Source: Bacteroidota bacterium (GTDB taxonomy: Bacteria; Bacteroidota; Bacteroidia; UKL13-3). From it: 6,304 bases of DNA. This document shows, piece after piece, positions 1-6,304 of the stretch (within the stretch, counting starts at the first letter, position 1; each line of letters begins with the position of its first letter). The stretch is taken from NCBI GenBank assembly GCA_947460565.1, contig CANHJJ010000115.1, positions 1 through 6,304 of the forward strand. The letters are read 5' to 3'. Under the pieces are notes generated by a model. That model searched no databases, was not told where the DNA came from, and worked only from the letters and a program-made list of their open reading frames with translations. Both the position numbers and the translations under genes were made by a program.

Positions 1-1718
1 ACACCTTTATTTGCAAATGTACTATAGGCAGACACCAACTCGTAAACCGAAATATCTGCTGTGCCAAGTGCTGAAGAAGGGTAGGGAGCAATATCACTTT
101 GTATACCCATTTTATTTGCCAAACTTATTACTGTTTTAATGGCATCAGGACCTAATTGTTTCAATAGATTCAAACAAACCAAATTAAATGAAAATTGCAA
201 GCCTCTGTACATGGTCATTTCAGGTGCTGTAAATTCATCATCTGCATTACCTGGATTGTAATCTGGATAGCCCTCAAAAGTGACCGCTTTATTCGGAATG
301 ATGGAACATGGTGACATACCATTATCAATGGCTGTGGCATAGACAAAAGGTTTGAAGGTCGAGCCAGCCTGACGTTTTGAATTGGTATTAACATGGTCGT
401 ATTTGAAATATTTGTAATTATGCCCTCCTACCCATGCTTTAACAAAACCTGTTAAAGGGTCCATGCTCATAAATCCGCATTGCATGAAATATTTATAGTA
501 TTTAATGCTATCCATGGGTGTCATGGTAGTATCAATTTCACCACGTGAATTGCTATACAAACGCATTTTTACAGGTGTGTTAAAATCCTTCATTATCTCA
601 GATTCTGATTTACCCATTTCTTTCAAAATTCTATACCTATCGCTTCGCTTCATTCCATAGGTTAATAGTTCTTTGAATTGTCCCCAGGGTTCGCGACCTT
701 TCCAATGAGTATAGAATTTCTTTTGCATGGTTTGTAAATGCTCTTGCACACTTTGCTCAGCATGTATTTGCATTTTAGAGTTGATGGTAGTATAAATTTT
801 TAAACCATCTTTGTAAAGGTTATAGCCATTTTCTTCGCACCAATCAATCAGTTCCATGCGCAAGTATTCTCGGAAATAAGTTGCTAAACCTTCATTATGA
901 TCGTCTTCTTTGTAATCTAATTTGATTGGCTCTACTTTGAATTTATTTGTTTCATCGGCTGTTAAGAATTCATTTTTACGCATTTGCTCCAATACTGTAT
1001 TTCTTCTTTTCATTGAATTCGCAGGATTGCGCAGCGGGTTATAGGCTGTAGGTGCTTTGAGCATACCCACTAAAACCGCGGCTTCAGGAGCTGTTAATTC
1101 TTTGGGCGTTTTTCCAAAGAAAACCTTTGAAGCAGAACGTATACCAAAAGCATTACCGCTGAATGGAACAGTATTTAAATACATGGTAATGATTTCTTCT
1201 TTGGTATATCGTTGCTCAATCCTAATAGCTGTTATCCACTCTTGTAATTTGGTAATTAATTTCTGATGAAAATGTTTGAAGCGAGTGCGTGGGAAAAGGT
1301 TTTTTGCCAACTGCTGGGTAATGGTACTTCCTCCTTGTCTTTTGCCCATTAGGTTATAGGCAATGATGGTAAAAATCCTTTTATTATCAATTCCTGAATG
1401 TTGGTAAAAACGAAAATCTTCGGTTGCCAAAAGTGCATTTATAAGTTGAGGACTTAAATCTTCCAAATTGGCATTGCTTCTGTTTTGTAAAAAATATTTT
1501 CCTAAAACCACCCCATCGCTTGAATAGATTTCACTTGCTAAATAGGTAGTAGGATTTTCAAGCTCTTCAAGTGGTGGAAGTTTATAATTTGGAACAAAAT
1601 CATTCCAAATGAAGGCAATTAATAAACTAAAAGCGAGCAGACCTGAAATAGCAGCAATCCAAAGCCATTTTATGAATTTCCAATACTTACTTCCCCAAAA
1701 ATATTCTTTCATTTTCAT
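1..1718 (-). CDS. Class A penicillin-binding protein (PBP1A type), bifunctional transglycosylase/transpeptidase, 3' end missing
   Basis: This enzyme polymerises lipid II into glycan strands and cross-links the peptides in the periplasm, anchored in the inner membrane. About 572 codons are present and the frame runs off the left edge. A short cytoplasmic tail is followed by a membrane segment at about residues 18-38. The GT51 domain (about 70-245) shows EDFRFYQHSG with the expected catalytic Glu100, GGSTITQQLAKN at 129-140, a second conserved Glu at about 160, and MYLNTVPFSGNAFG from 179. The transpeptidase part starts near YTTIN (309-313), carries AWVGG (428-432), the nucleophile box STFK (Ser453, Lys456) and SFN (Ser510, Asn512). 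The KTG box must lie beyond the edge. The ATG at 1718 follows the upstream TPR lipoprotein stop by three bases, with a purine-rich GAAAAG just before; a second in-frame ATG at 1712 is possible. The family is certain. The exact paralogue (mrcA/ponA) is not, so no symbol is given. Confidence 0.95.
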   Translation of the reverse strand, partial: MKMKEYFWGSKYWKFIKWLWIAAISGLLAFSLLIAFIWNDFVPNYKLPPLEELENPTTYLASEIYSSDGVVLGKYFLQNRSNANLEDLSPQLINALLATEDFRFYQHSGIDNKRIFTIIAYNLMGKRQGGSTITQQLAKNLFPRTRFKHFHQKLITKLQEWITAIRIEQRYTKEEIITMYLNTVPFSGNAFGIRSASKVFFGKTPKELTAPEAAVLVGMLKAPTAYNPLRNPANSMKRRNTVLEQMRKNEFLTADETNKFKVEPIKLDYKEDDHNEGLATYFREYLRMELIDWCEENGYNLYKDGLKIYTTINSKMQIHAEQSVQEHLQTMQKKFYTHWKGREPWGQFKELLTYGMKRSDRYRILKEMGKSESEIMKDFNTPVKMRLYSNSRGEIDTTMTPMDSIKYYKYFMQCGFMSMDPLTGFVKAWVGGHNYKYFKYDHVNTNSKRQAGSTFKPFVYATAIDNGMSPCSIIPNKAVTFEGYPDYNPGNADDEFTAPEMTMYRGLQFSFNLVCLNLLKQLGPDAIKTVISLANKMGIQSDIAPYPSSALGTADISVYELVSAYSTFANKG

Positions 1719-1721
1719 CTG

Positions 1722-4478
1722 TTACTTTTCGATTTTAATCTCTGTTTTAAATTCTGTATTTGCTTCAGATTTAATACTAATATTCACATTTCGTTTTTGA
1801 TAAAACTTATTGTATTCTCCAATAAGTTTGTCTTTCAGAATTTTTTTGAAGGTTTCTTTCGATACAATAAATTCTATGTAAGGTTCGGTAACATTCATTT
1901 GTTTTGAAATTACTTCCACTGCTTTCAATCCTTTAATATAATCAACTCCTTTAGCTAAGTTAGGAAACTCTCTCACCACCAACAATTGATAGCCTTCATT
2001 GCTCAACATTGGATTTGATCGCAGGTTGTCTAAGGAAGCATATTGCTCGTTATAAGTAGCAATTTTCTCGTTAAATATGGTGAAATCAGCTTTCTCGTTT
2101 TTCATGGCAAAAACATAGAATTGTGTGGTATTATCATCTAAATCAAAAAGCCTTACTGCGGTATCTCCGCCAACAGAGGCCACCATTTTTTCTTTTTTGT
2201 TCAATAAATCTAAAGTGGCTTGCGAAGCTTTAGCTACATCTGTTTCTTTATATTCTTTAGTTATATTTAATAATGCTAATTTGAAGTTTTCAATGGTTTC
2301 AGTTTTACCGATGGCTAAGGTATTTATATAATCAAACTTAGCACGCATATTGTTTCCAGGGAATTTCTTTTCTGCTTCTATTTTCATCCTTTTCACTTCA
2401 TTGTAATTTCCTGAAGTGAAATTTGCATATGTGTTTTCATAAAACTGTACCAAAGATTTATTTGCGTCATTATCCTCAGACTTTAAAGGCTTTCCTTGAA
2501 TAAGCAATGCATAGGGGTGTTGAGGATACTGAGTAATTAAGTCGCTTTTGTTTTTATCTGATTTGGTTTTTTCTTTTGAATCAATATATATTTTGTATAA
2601 GTAATAATAGGCTTCAGGCTCATATTCATTGGCAGGAAAACGCTTTTCTAGTTCTAACCAATATTTCAGGGCATCCTTGTTTTCTTTCAGTTTATCATAA
2701 TAAATTTTACCCAAATTATGCAGCGCCTCTAATATTTTGTCATTCGATTTCTGCTTGGCCTCAGGCGTAAATGGAACATTTTTAACCCAAGCCTCTTTAT
2801 CTTTTTCTTTTGGACCAAATAGAGATGTGGCTGCTGATTCTTCAGGTTTTATTTCCTGTCCACTCATATTTGCATCTTGATTTGTATATTCTATTTTCTT
2901 GTCTCCAACAGTAGTTTGGATTGTGTCTTTCTTTTTAACATTTTCATCAGCATCGTTTTGTTTAGACTTTTCTTTGGCTGCTATTCTCCAAAAATCTTCA
3001 TTTATCCTCTGTCCCCATTTTTTTGAACCAAAGAAATCAGTTTTACCTGAAGCCACTAAATTGCTATTATAGAAATACCAACTTCCATCAGCAGAGACGG
3101 TAAGGGGTGGAGGGGCATTTTCTTCACCCCCTTGGTTCTTCTGAAAGCTTTCTTCAATCTTGGCTCTTTTTTTAGCTAATTTGGCTTCTAACTCTTTTTG
3201 TTTTTTATCATTCAATACCCATTCCTCAACTTTACTTTTAAGAGAGTTAGGACTTATTCTCGCCAATCTTTGCAATGAATCCTCTGTTTCAAAAACTACT
3301 AAATTGTTAATCAAATCAGATAAGACTATTTTAGTATTTTTAATTTTTTCGTAGTCCTTGTCCTTAGGATCAATATTTTGAGCGGTTGAATCATAATAGG
3401 CTTTTGCTTTTTTATAATCCTTGGTTTCAAAAAATAATTTAGCTAATTCTAAATATGATTTTGTCTTTTGAACTTTGTTTGATTTTGAATTTGCTACTGA
3501 ATTTTTAAATTGGTTGGTAGCAATTGGGAAATTCTTTTGGCTTAATTCTAATTTTCCTAGTTCAAAATATATTTGGTCTAAATAATCGATATTCTTATCA
3601 TCCCGCAACATTCTTTTTAGGTTGCGTCTTACTTTATTTACTGCCTGTTTGTCCCTCGGGTCATATATTTTTGTAATATTAATATTGGCATTAAAAGCAA
3701 AATCATACGGTGGATTCATTTTAATCACCTTATTGAAATGAAACAAGGCTTCTTGTTTATTATCGGTAAGCATATACAATTGCCCTAAAATATAATTATA
3801 CCGTATTTTTTGATCCTTAGATAAGCCCCCAGTAAGCGCTCTTTTAAGGTTTGGTATGGCACTCTTATATTTTTCCAACCTAATATTGATATCTGCTGCA
3901 GTGGCAAAAATTTCAGCAATATCGTTTTCAGCAATATTTTTACTAGACACTAATAGACCAGCAACTGCCTCAGCTTCTTCTATTTTGTTTAATCCTAAAT
4001 AACATTTGGCAATCCAAGCTGAACTGATGTTTTTGTAGCCTATCTTTTCATATTTACCAATTACAAATTGAAAAGCTTCAACCGCTGAATAATAATCTCT
4101 TTTGAAGAATCGGCACTTAGCGATATTGAAATAGGCTTCATCTGAATAATTTCCTATGGTATGTAATTGTATGGTACCTGAAAATTTCTTTAAAGCCTCG
4201 TCCAATAAATTAGCAGAGGTCTTGGCTGAAGCCTCATCTGCATAAGGAAATACATCTAAAACTTTGTTGAAATCATTTACATGGGTTTTCTCTATTTGTG
4301 TTATGGCGTCTAATAATTTTTGCTCTCCATTGAAATAGATATTGAAATGCCCAGTCATGCTATGCCATTTCCTATTAATCCATCTGTCACGTGTGGGATT
4401 GCAGGATAGTATCAGCAAGAGCATAGCTGCCAACAAAATACTAAGGTTTTTTATTAAGTTATTTTTTAAAGGTTTCAA
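1722..4478 (-). CDS. porW: PorW/SprE-like TPR lipoprotein of the type IX secretion system
   Basis: This is a predicted outer-membrane-associated periplasmic lipoprotein of 918 residues. In studied Bacteroidota, PorW (SprE in Flavobacterium) is needed for type IX secretion and gliding, and links the PorK/N ring to the Sov/SprA translocon. Visible here: a basic n-region, a hydrophobic stretch (about 12-25) and a lipobox ending LILSC (Cys26). A conserved-looking segment RKWHSMTGHFNIYFN follows at 36-50. TPR-like helical pairs lie at about 112-365 (for example SDEAYFNIAKCRFFKRDY) and 580-660. A central motif pairs GSWYFYN (465-471) with WGQRINEDFWR (488-498), which I recall from PorW/SprE proteins. 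A lysine- and acid-rich linker runs from about 499 to 545, and a globular C-terminal domain from about 785 to 900. The start is probably TTG at 4478: an in-frame TAG lies 12 bases upstream, and the next ATG (Met19, position 4424) would remove the basic n-region of the signal. Assignment rests on architecture and remembered motifs, not on a search. Confidence 0.82.
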   Translation of the reverse strand: MKPLKNNLIKNLSILLAAMLLLILSCNPTRDRWINRKWHSMTGHFNIYFNGEQKLLDAITQIEKTHVNDFNKVLDVFPYADEASAKTSANLLDEALKKFSGTIQLHTIGNYSDEAYFNIAKCRFFKRDYYSAVEAFQFVIGKYEKIGYKNISSAWIAKCYLGLNKIEEAEAVAGLLVSSKNIAENDIAEIFATAADINIRLEKYKSAIPNLKRALTGGLSKDQKIRYNYILGQLYMLTDNKQEALFHFNKVIKMNPPYDFAFNANINITKIYDPRDKQAVNKVRRNLKRMLRDDKNIDYLDQIYFELGKLELSQKNFPIATNQFKNSVANSKSNKVQKTKSYLELAKLFFETKDYKKAKAYYDSTAQNIDPKDKDYEKIKNTKIVLSDLINNLVVFETEDSLQRLARISPNSLKSKVEEWVLNDKKQKELEAKLAKKRAKIEESFQKNQGGEENAPPPLTVSADGSWYFYNSNLVASGKTDFFGSKKWGQRINEDFWRIAAKEKSKQNDADENVKKKDTIQTTVGDKKIEYTNQDANMSGQEIKPEESAATSLFGPKEKDKEAWVKNVPFTPEAKQKSNDKILEALHNLGKIYYDKLKENKDALKYWLELEKRFPANEYEPEAYYYLYKIYIDSKEKTKSDKNKSDLITQYPQHPYALLIQGKPLKSEDNDANKSLVQFYENTYANFTSGNYNEVKRMKIEAEKKFPGNNMRAKFDYINTLAIGKTETIENFKLALLNITKEYKETDVAKASQATLDLLNKKEKMVASVGGDTAVRLFDLDDNTTQFYVFAMKNEKADFTIFNEKIATYNEQYASLDNLRSNPMLSNEGYQLLVVREFPNLAKGVDYIKGLKAVEVISKQMNVTEPYIEFIVSKETFKKILKDKLIGEYNKFYQKRNVNISIKSEANTEFKTEIKIEK
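4424..4478 (-). other. Lipoprotein signal peptide of the PorW-like protein and its TTG start
   Basis: Residues 1-25 hold Lys2, Lys5 and Lys10, then a leucine-rich core and LILS before Cys26. Upstream in the same frame the codons read TAG-TTA-CCT-TAT before TTG, so no ATG is available for an extended start. Starting at Met19 would leave only seven residues before the lipidation cysteine and no positive charge, which is too short for Sec export. TTG is therefore the favoured start, although no Shine-Dalgarno sequence supports it. Confidence 0.65.
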
Positions 4479-4494
4479 ATAAGGTAACTATTCT

Positions 4495-4532
4495 TAAATT
4501 TGATGCGATTATTAATTGATCAATTAGTTTCG
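4495..4532 (+). promoter_or_regulatory. Bacteroidota-type promoter candidates for the 129-residue membrane protein gene
   Basis: Two -7-like boxes precede the plus-strand gene. TAAATTTG at 4495-4502 matches TAnnTTTG perfectly, but lacks a clear -33 TTTG at the usual distance. TAGTTTCG at 4525-4532 has one mismatch and sits 15 bases before the ATG at 4548; the TTTG at 4499-4502 would then be its -33 element with a 22-base gap. Either could serve. The assignment is by consensus only, in AT-rich DNA where partial matches are common. Confidence 0.45.
4513..4526. repeat. Perfect 14-bp palindrome in the divergent spacer
   Basis: TAATTGATCAATTA is perfectly self-complementary and lies between the divergent start codons at 4478 and 4548, partly overlapping the second promoter candidate of the plus-strand gene. 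Its position would suit an operator acting on one or both genes. It is AT-rich and could be a chance occurrence. I do not recognise it as the site of a named regulator. Confidence 0.4.
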
Positions 4533-4547
4533 CAATTTTAATTAATT

Positions 4548-4937
4548 ATGGCTGAAAGTAGAAAGAAAAAATTTGTTGATCGTCTTCATTACAAACTTAG
4601 GTTGGTTTTGATCAATGACGAAACCTTTGAGGAGAAGTTTTCATTTAAGCTTACTCCACTCAATATTTTTGTTGCATTTAGCTCATTTGTAGTTGTTTTC
4701 ACTTTTTTAATCATTGTTGGAATCTTCTATACCCCTTTGCGTGAATATGTTCCTGGTTACACCAATAATGAGACTAAACGTAATGTTCGTGAGTTATTAT
4801 ATAAAACAGATAGCTTAAATCAGGCATTGAAAGTGAAAGAAGACTACTTTAAAAATGTTTCTAATATATTAAATGGCGGAACTGGCTTACAATCAGATAC
4901 AAGTGCTGAAGAAAGAAATGTGAAAATTGATGATTAG
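4548..4937 (+). CDS. Single-pass membrane protein resembling the N-terminal anchor of Bacteroidota M23 peptidases, without a peptidase domain
   Basis: This is a 129-residue protein of unknown function. A very basic N-terminus (RKKK at 5-8, then further Arg/Lys) is followed by LRLVLINDETFEEKFSFKL (17-35), a membrane helix at about 39-61, and TPLREYVPGY (62-71). A charged, probably coiled-coil stretch lies at about 76-108, with a polar tail. The positive-inside rule predicts a cytoplasmic N-terminus and periplasmic C-terminus. The NDETFEEK...TPLREYVPGY layout is, from memory, the membrane module of Bacteroidota LytM/M23 peptidases, which normally continue for over 100 residues into the catalytic domain. 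Here translation stops at TAG, with none of the M23 zinc-ligand motifs (HxxxD, HxH). The gene diverges from porW and ends inside the metF stop codon. It may be a stand-alone anchor, a scaffold, or a truncated remnant; the clean frame and upstream promoter boxes favour an expressed gene. Confidence 0.75.
   Translation: MAESRKKKFVDRLHYKLRLVLINDETFEEKFSFKLTPLNIFVAFSSFVVVFTFLIIVGIFYTPLREYVPGYTNNETKRNVRELLYKTDSLNQALKVKEDYFKNVSNILNGGTGLQSDTSAEERNVKIDD
4592..4599 (-). promoter_or_regulatory. Possible -7 box for the porW-PBP transcript, inside the divergent gene
   Basis: On the minus strand this reads TAAGTTTG, a perfect TAnnTTTG match. A TTTCG about 19 bases further upstream (positions 4619-4623) is a near match to the -33 TTTG. 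Use of this box would give a leader of roughly 105 bases before the TTG start and place the promoter within the coding region of the divergent gene. No equally good box was found on this strand in the 69-base spacer. It is a weak call because a six-base consensus in AT-rich DNA is easily met by chance. Confidence 0.28.
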
Positions 4938-5887
4938 AATACTTCTTTCGCAATTGATTTAGTGATTTCGCTTAATCCCATTGTATAATAATGTAAAACA
5001 GGCACTCCTGCATCTTTTAATTCTTTTGATTGCTGAATACACCATTCAATACCTACTTGTTTAACAGCTTTATCATCTTTACAATCTTCCACAGCATTTA
5101 CCAAATCTTCAGGAATATCTATATGAAATATCTTAGGTAGCACAGTTAACTGTTTTTTTGTTGTCAATGGTTTCAAACCCGGAATAATGGGAATATTGAT
5201 ATTCATTTTTTTACATGTTTCGGTAAATTCGATGAACTTTTTATTGTTAAAAAACAATTGAGTAACAATATAATCGGCACCAGCTTTCACTTTGTTTTCA
5301 AGCCATCTTAGGTCAGAAGCCATGTTTGGTGCCTCAAAATGTTTTTCAGGATAACCTGATACACCCACACAAAAGTTTGAAGTAACTGGATTCTCAATGT
5401 CTCGGTCTAAATACACACCGTTGTTCATTTTGATAATCTGCTCCAAAAGTTCGATTGAATTTTTATTGCCGTCTGGCTCAGGTATAAAATTAGATTCATT
5501 TTTCACAGGATCTCCTCGTAAAGCAAGAATATTATCAATACCTAAGAAGTTTAAGTCGATAAGTGCGTTCTCAGTTTCTTCTTTGCTAAATCCTCCGCAA
5601 ATAAGGTGTGGTACGGTATCTACCTTGTATTTGTTCATCAATGCCGCACAAATAGCAACTGTACCAGGTCTTTTGCGAGTAAATACTTTATCAAAACCTC
5701 CATCTAATCTCTTTCGTAGTAAAAACTCCTCACGGTGGTATGTAACATCAATAAAAGCGGGTTTAAACTCCATTAGAGGGTCTATGCCTTTAAACAATGA
5801 TTCTATACCTTTACCTTTTAGAGGTGGTAAAACCTCAATAGAAAATAAGGTTGATTTTGCACTACTGATGTGGTCGGTTATCTTCAT
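4934..5887 (-). CDS. metF: 5,10-methylenetetrahydrofolate reductase
   Basis: This cytoplasmic FAD enzyme reduces 5,10-methylene-THF to 5-methyl-THF, the methyl donor for methionine synthase. It is 317 residues, close to the usual bacterial length (296 in E. coli). The TIM-barrel landmarks are all in order: SIEVLPP with Glu18 (equivalent to the catalytic Glu28 of E. coli), DVTYH at 47-51, HLICGG (94-99), ALRGDP with Asp126 (equivalent to the flavin-tuning Asp120), GYPEKH (179-183), VTQLFF with Gln210, IPIIPGLKP (232-240), and HYYTMG near the C-terminus. The ATG at 5887 is supported by a perfect TAnnTTTG box 12 bases upstream. The C-terminus appears complete. The TAA stop overlaps the TAG of the convergent membrane-protein gene by sharing bases. 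selD lies upstream on the same strand, 121 bases away, and the promoter candidate suggests separate transcription. Confidence 0.97.
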   Translation of the reverse strand: MKITDHISSAKSTLFSIEVLPPLKGKGIESLFKGIDPLMEFKPAFIDVTYHREEFLLRKRLDGGFDKVFTRKRPGTVAICAALMNKYKVDTVPHLICGGFSKEETENALIDLNFLGIDNILALRGDPVKNESNFIPEPDGNKNSIELLEQIIKMNNGVYLDRDIENPVTSNFCVGVSGYPEKHFEAPNMASDLRWLENKVKAGADYIVTQLFFNNKKFIEFTETCKKMNINIPIIPGLKPLTTKKQLTVLPKIFHIDIPEDLVNAVEDCKDDKAVKQVGIEWCIQQSKELKDAGVPVLHYYTMGLSEITKSIAKEVF

Positions 5888-5899
5888 AATTATATATCA

Positions 5900-5907
5900 C
5901 AAATCTA
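5900..5907 (-). promoter_or_regulatory. Candidate -7 box of the metF promoter
   Basis: On the minus strand this reads TAGATTTG, a perfect match to the Bacteroidota TAnnTTTG element, 12 bases before the metF ATG. The expected transcription start would leave only a few bases of leader. No clear -33 TTTG is seen at 19-21 bases upstream; the nearest is a TATG-like sequence. The short leader leaves no room downstream of this box for a SAM or other riboswitch. Confidence 0.5.
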
Positions 5908-6008
5908 ATAAGTTTTAATAGTATGCCCATATTCAGATATTAACAAGCATCTTTTCATAAACCCAAATTACTTCTGTTTTGTTTACACTTTCTATTTATT
6001 TTAATCTA

Positions 6009-6304
6009 TCAAGGTTTTAAATAGATGGATTTTTCGCTCTTAGCTACCATCTTTCCAATTGGTTTGGAGGCAATTTTAAATAAATCAAAGTTCTTTATTA
6101 CTTGTAAATATTCCTGCATATATTCTTCTGAAACGGAAATTAATAATCCTCCTGAGGTTTGAGGGTCGCACAGTGGAATGAATTCAAGCCCTGTTAAACC
6201 ATCTGTACCATCTTTATATGCATTATAATTTTTAGTAGTGATGTCTGGGAAACAAAATTGTTGGTTGTAGAATTCAATGTTTTCAATCAAAGGAATTTGG
6301 CTTA
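6009..6304 (-). CDS. selD: Selenophosphate synthase (selenide, water dikinase), C-terminal end only
   Basis: SelD makes selenophosphate from selenide and ATP, the selenium donor for selenocysteine tRNA and for 2-selenouridine in tRNA. Only about the last 98 codons are inside the window and the frame is open to the right edge; the codon at 6288-6290 is TTG within the gene, preceded by SQIP, so it is not a start. The signature CDPQTSGGLLISV lies in the middle, as expected for the AIRS C-terminal domain of SelD, and the fragment ends IGKMVAKSEKSIYLKP with a TGA stop at 6009-6011. The N-terminal glycine-rich region with its catalytic Cys or Sec is outside the window, so whether this SelD is itself a selenoprotein cannot be judged. 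Truncation is due to the window edge. Confidence 0.9.
   Translation of the reverse strand, partial: SQIPLIENIEFYNQQFCFPDITTKNYNAYKDGTDGLTGLEFIPLCDPQTSGGLLISVSEEYMQEYLQVIKNFDLFKIASKPIGKMVAKSEKSIYLKP

Noticed and set aside
178..200. Unusual SxN neighbourhood in PBP1A (LQFSFNLVC) as a sign of an inactive transpeptidase
   Set aside because: Both Ser510 and Asn512 are present and the surrounding residues vary between families, so there is no evidence of inactivation.
1057..3354. Several open frames of 60-70 codons on the plus strand
   Set aside because: All lie antisense to the PBP1A or PorW-like genes, are short, and have compositions expected of reverse-frame translation of AT-rich coding DNA.
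4937..5340. Frameshift hypothesis: an M23 catalytic domain continuing after the TAG in another plus-strand frame
   Set aside because: The DNA there encodes the C-terminal part of metF on the minus strand, ending in the normal family C-terminus, and no plus-strand frame long enough for a peptidase domain exists.
5397..5918. A 173-codon open frame on the plus strand
   Set aside because: It is antisense to metF, whose motifs are all intact, and its translation shows no recognisable domain.
5888..6008. Rho-independent terminator of selD or a SAM riboswitch ahead of metF
   Set aside because: Only a 4-bp AGAT/ATCT pairing with a 10-base loop was found, with no GC-rich stem and U-run, and the spacer is too simple and too short to hold a recognisable SAM aptamer.
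6288..6290. Start codon of a small 93-residue gene at the right edge
   Set aside because: The codon is TTG within an open frame that continues to the window edge, and the preceding residues SQIP fit the SelD family, so this is an internal leucine.

Overview
This is an AT-rich window that looks like Bacteroidota chromosome. The evidence is a PorW/SprE-type TPR lipoprotein of the type IX secretion system, promoter-like TAnnTTTG (-7) boxes instead of sigma70 -10 hexamers, weak or absent Shine-Dalgarno sequences, and Bacteroidota-style versions of PBP1A, MetF and SelD. I could not narrow it to a genus.

Layout, left to right. (1) Positions 1-1718, minus strand: a class A penicillin-binding protein (PBP1A type), cut by the left edge so that the end of its transpeptidase domain is missing. 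(2) Positions 1722-4478, minus strand: a 918-residue PorW/SprE-like TPR lipoprotein with a probable TTG start. Only three bases separate its stop from the PBP start, so the two are very probably one transcript, porW then PBP. (3) A 69-base divergent spacer holding promoter-like boxes and a perfect 14-bp palindrome. (4) Positions 4548-4937, plus strand: a 129-residue single-pass membrane protein. It resembles the N-terminal anchor of Bacteroidota M23 (LytM) peptidases but has no peptidase domain. (5) Positions 4934-5887, minus strand: metF, methylenetetrahydrofolate reductase, convergent with (4) and overlapping it by four bases through the stop codons. (6) Positions 5888-6008: a short spacer with a metF promoter candidate. 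(7) Positions 6009-6304, minus strand: the C-terminal end of selD, selenophosphate synthase, running off the right edge.

The left two thirds form an envelope block: a cell-wall synthase, a secretion lipoprotein thought to bridge the type IX rings and the outer-membrane translocon, and a divergent membrane anchor from a wall-hydrolase-like family. This suggests coordination between the secretion apparatus and peptidoglycan, but that is inference from neighbourhood. The right third is housekeeping: folate/methionine one-carbon metabolism and selenium activation. I found no mobile elements, CRISPR arrays, tRNA or rRNA genes. The most unusual item is the anchor protein lacking its catalytic domain, which ends exactly at the metF stop codon. 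I see no convincing wholly new system.
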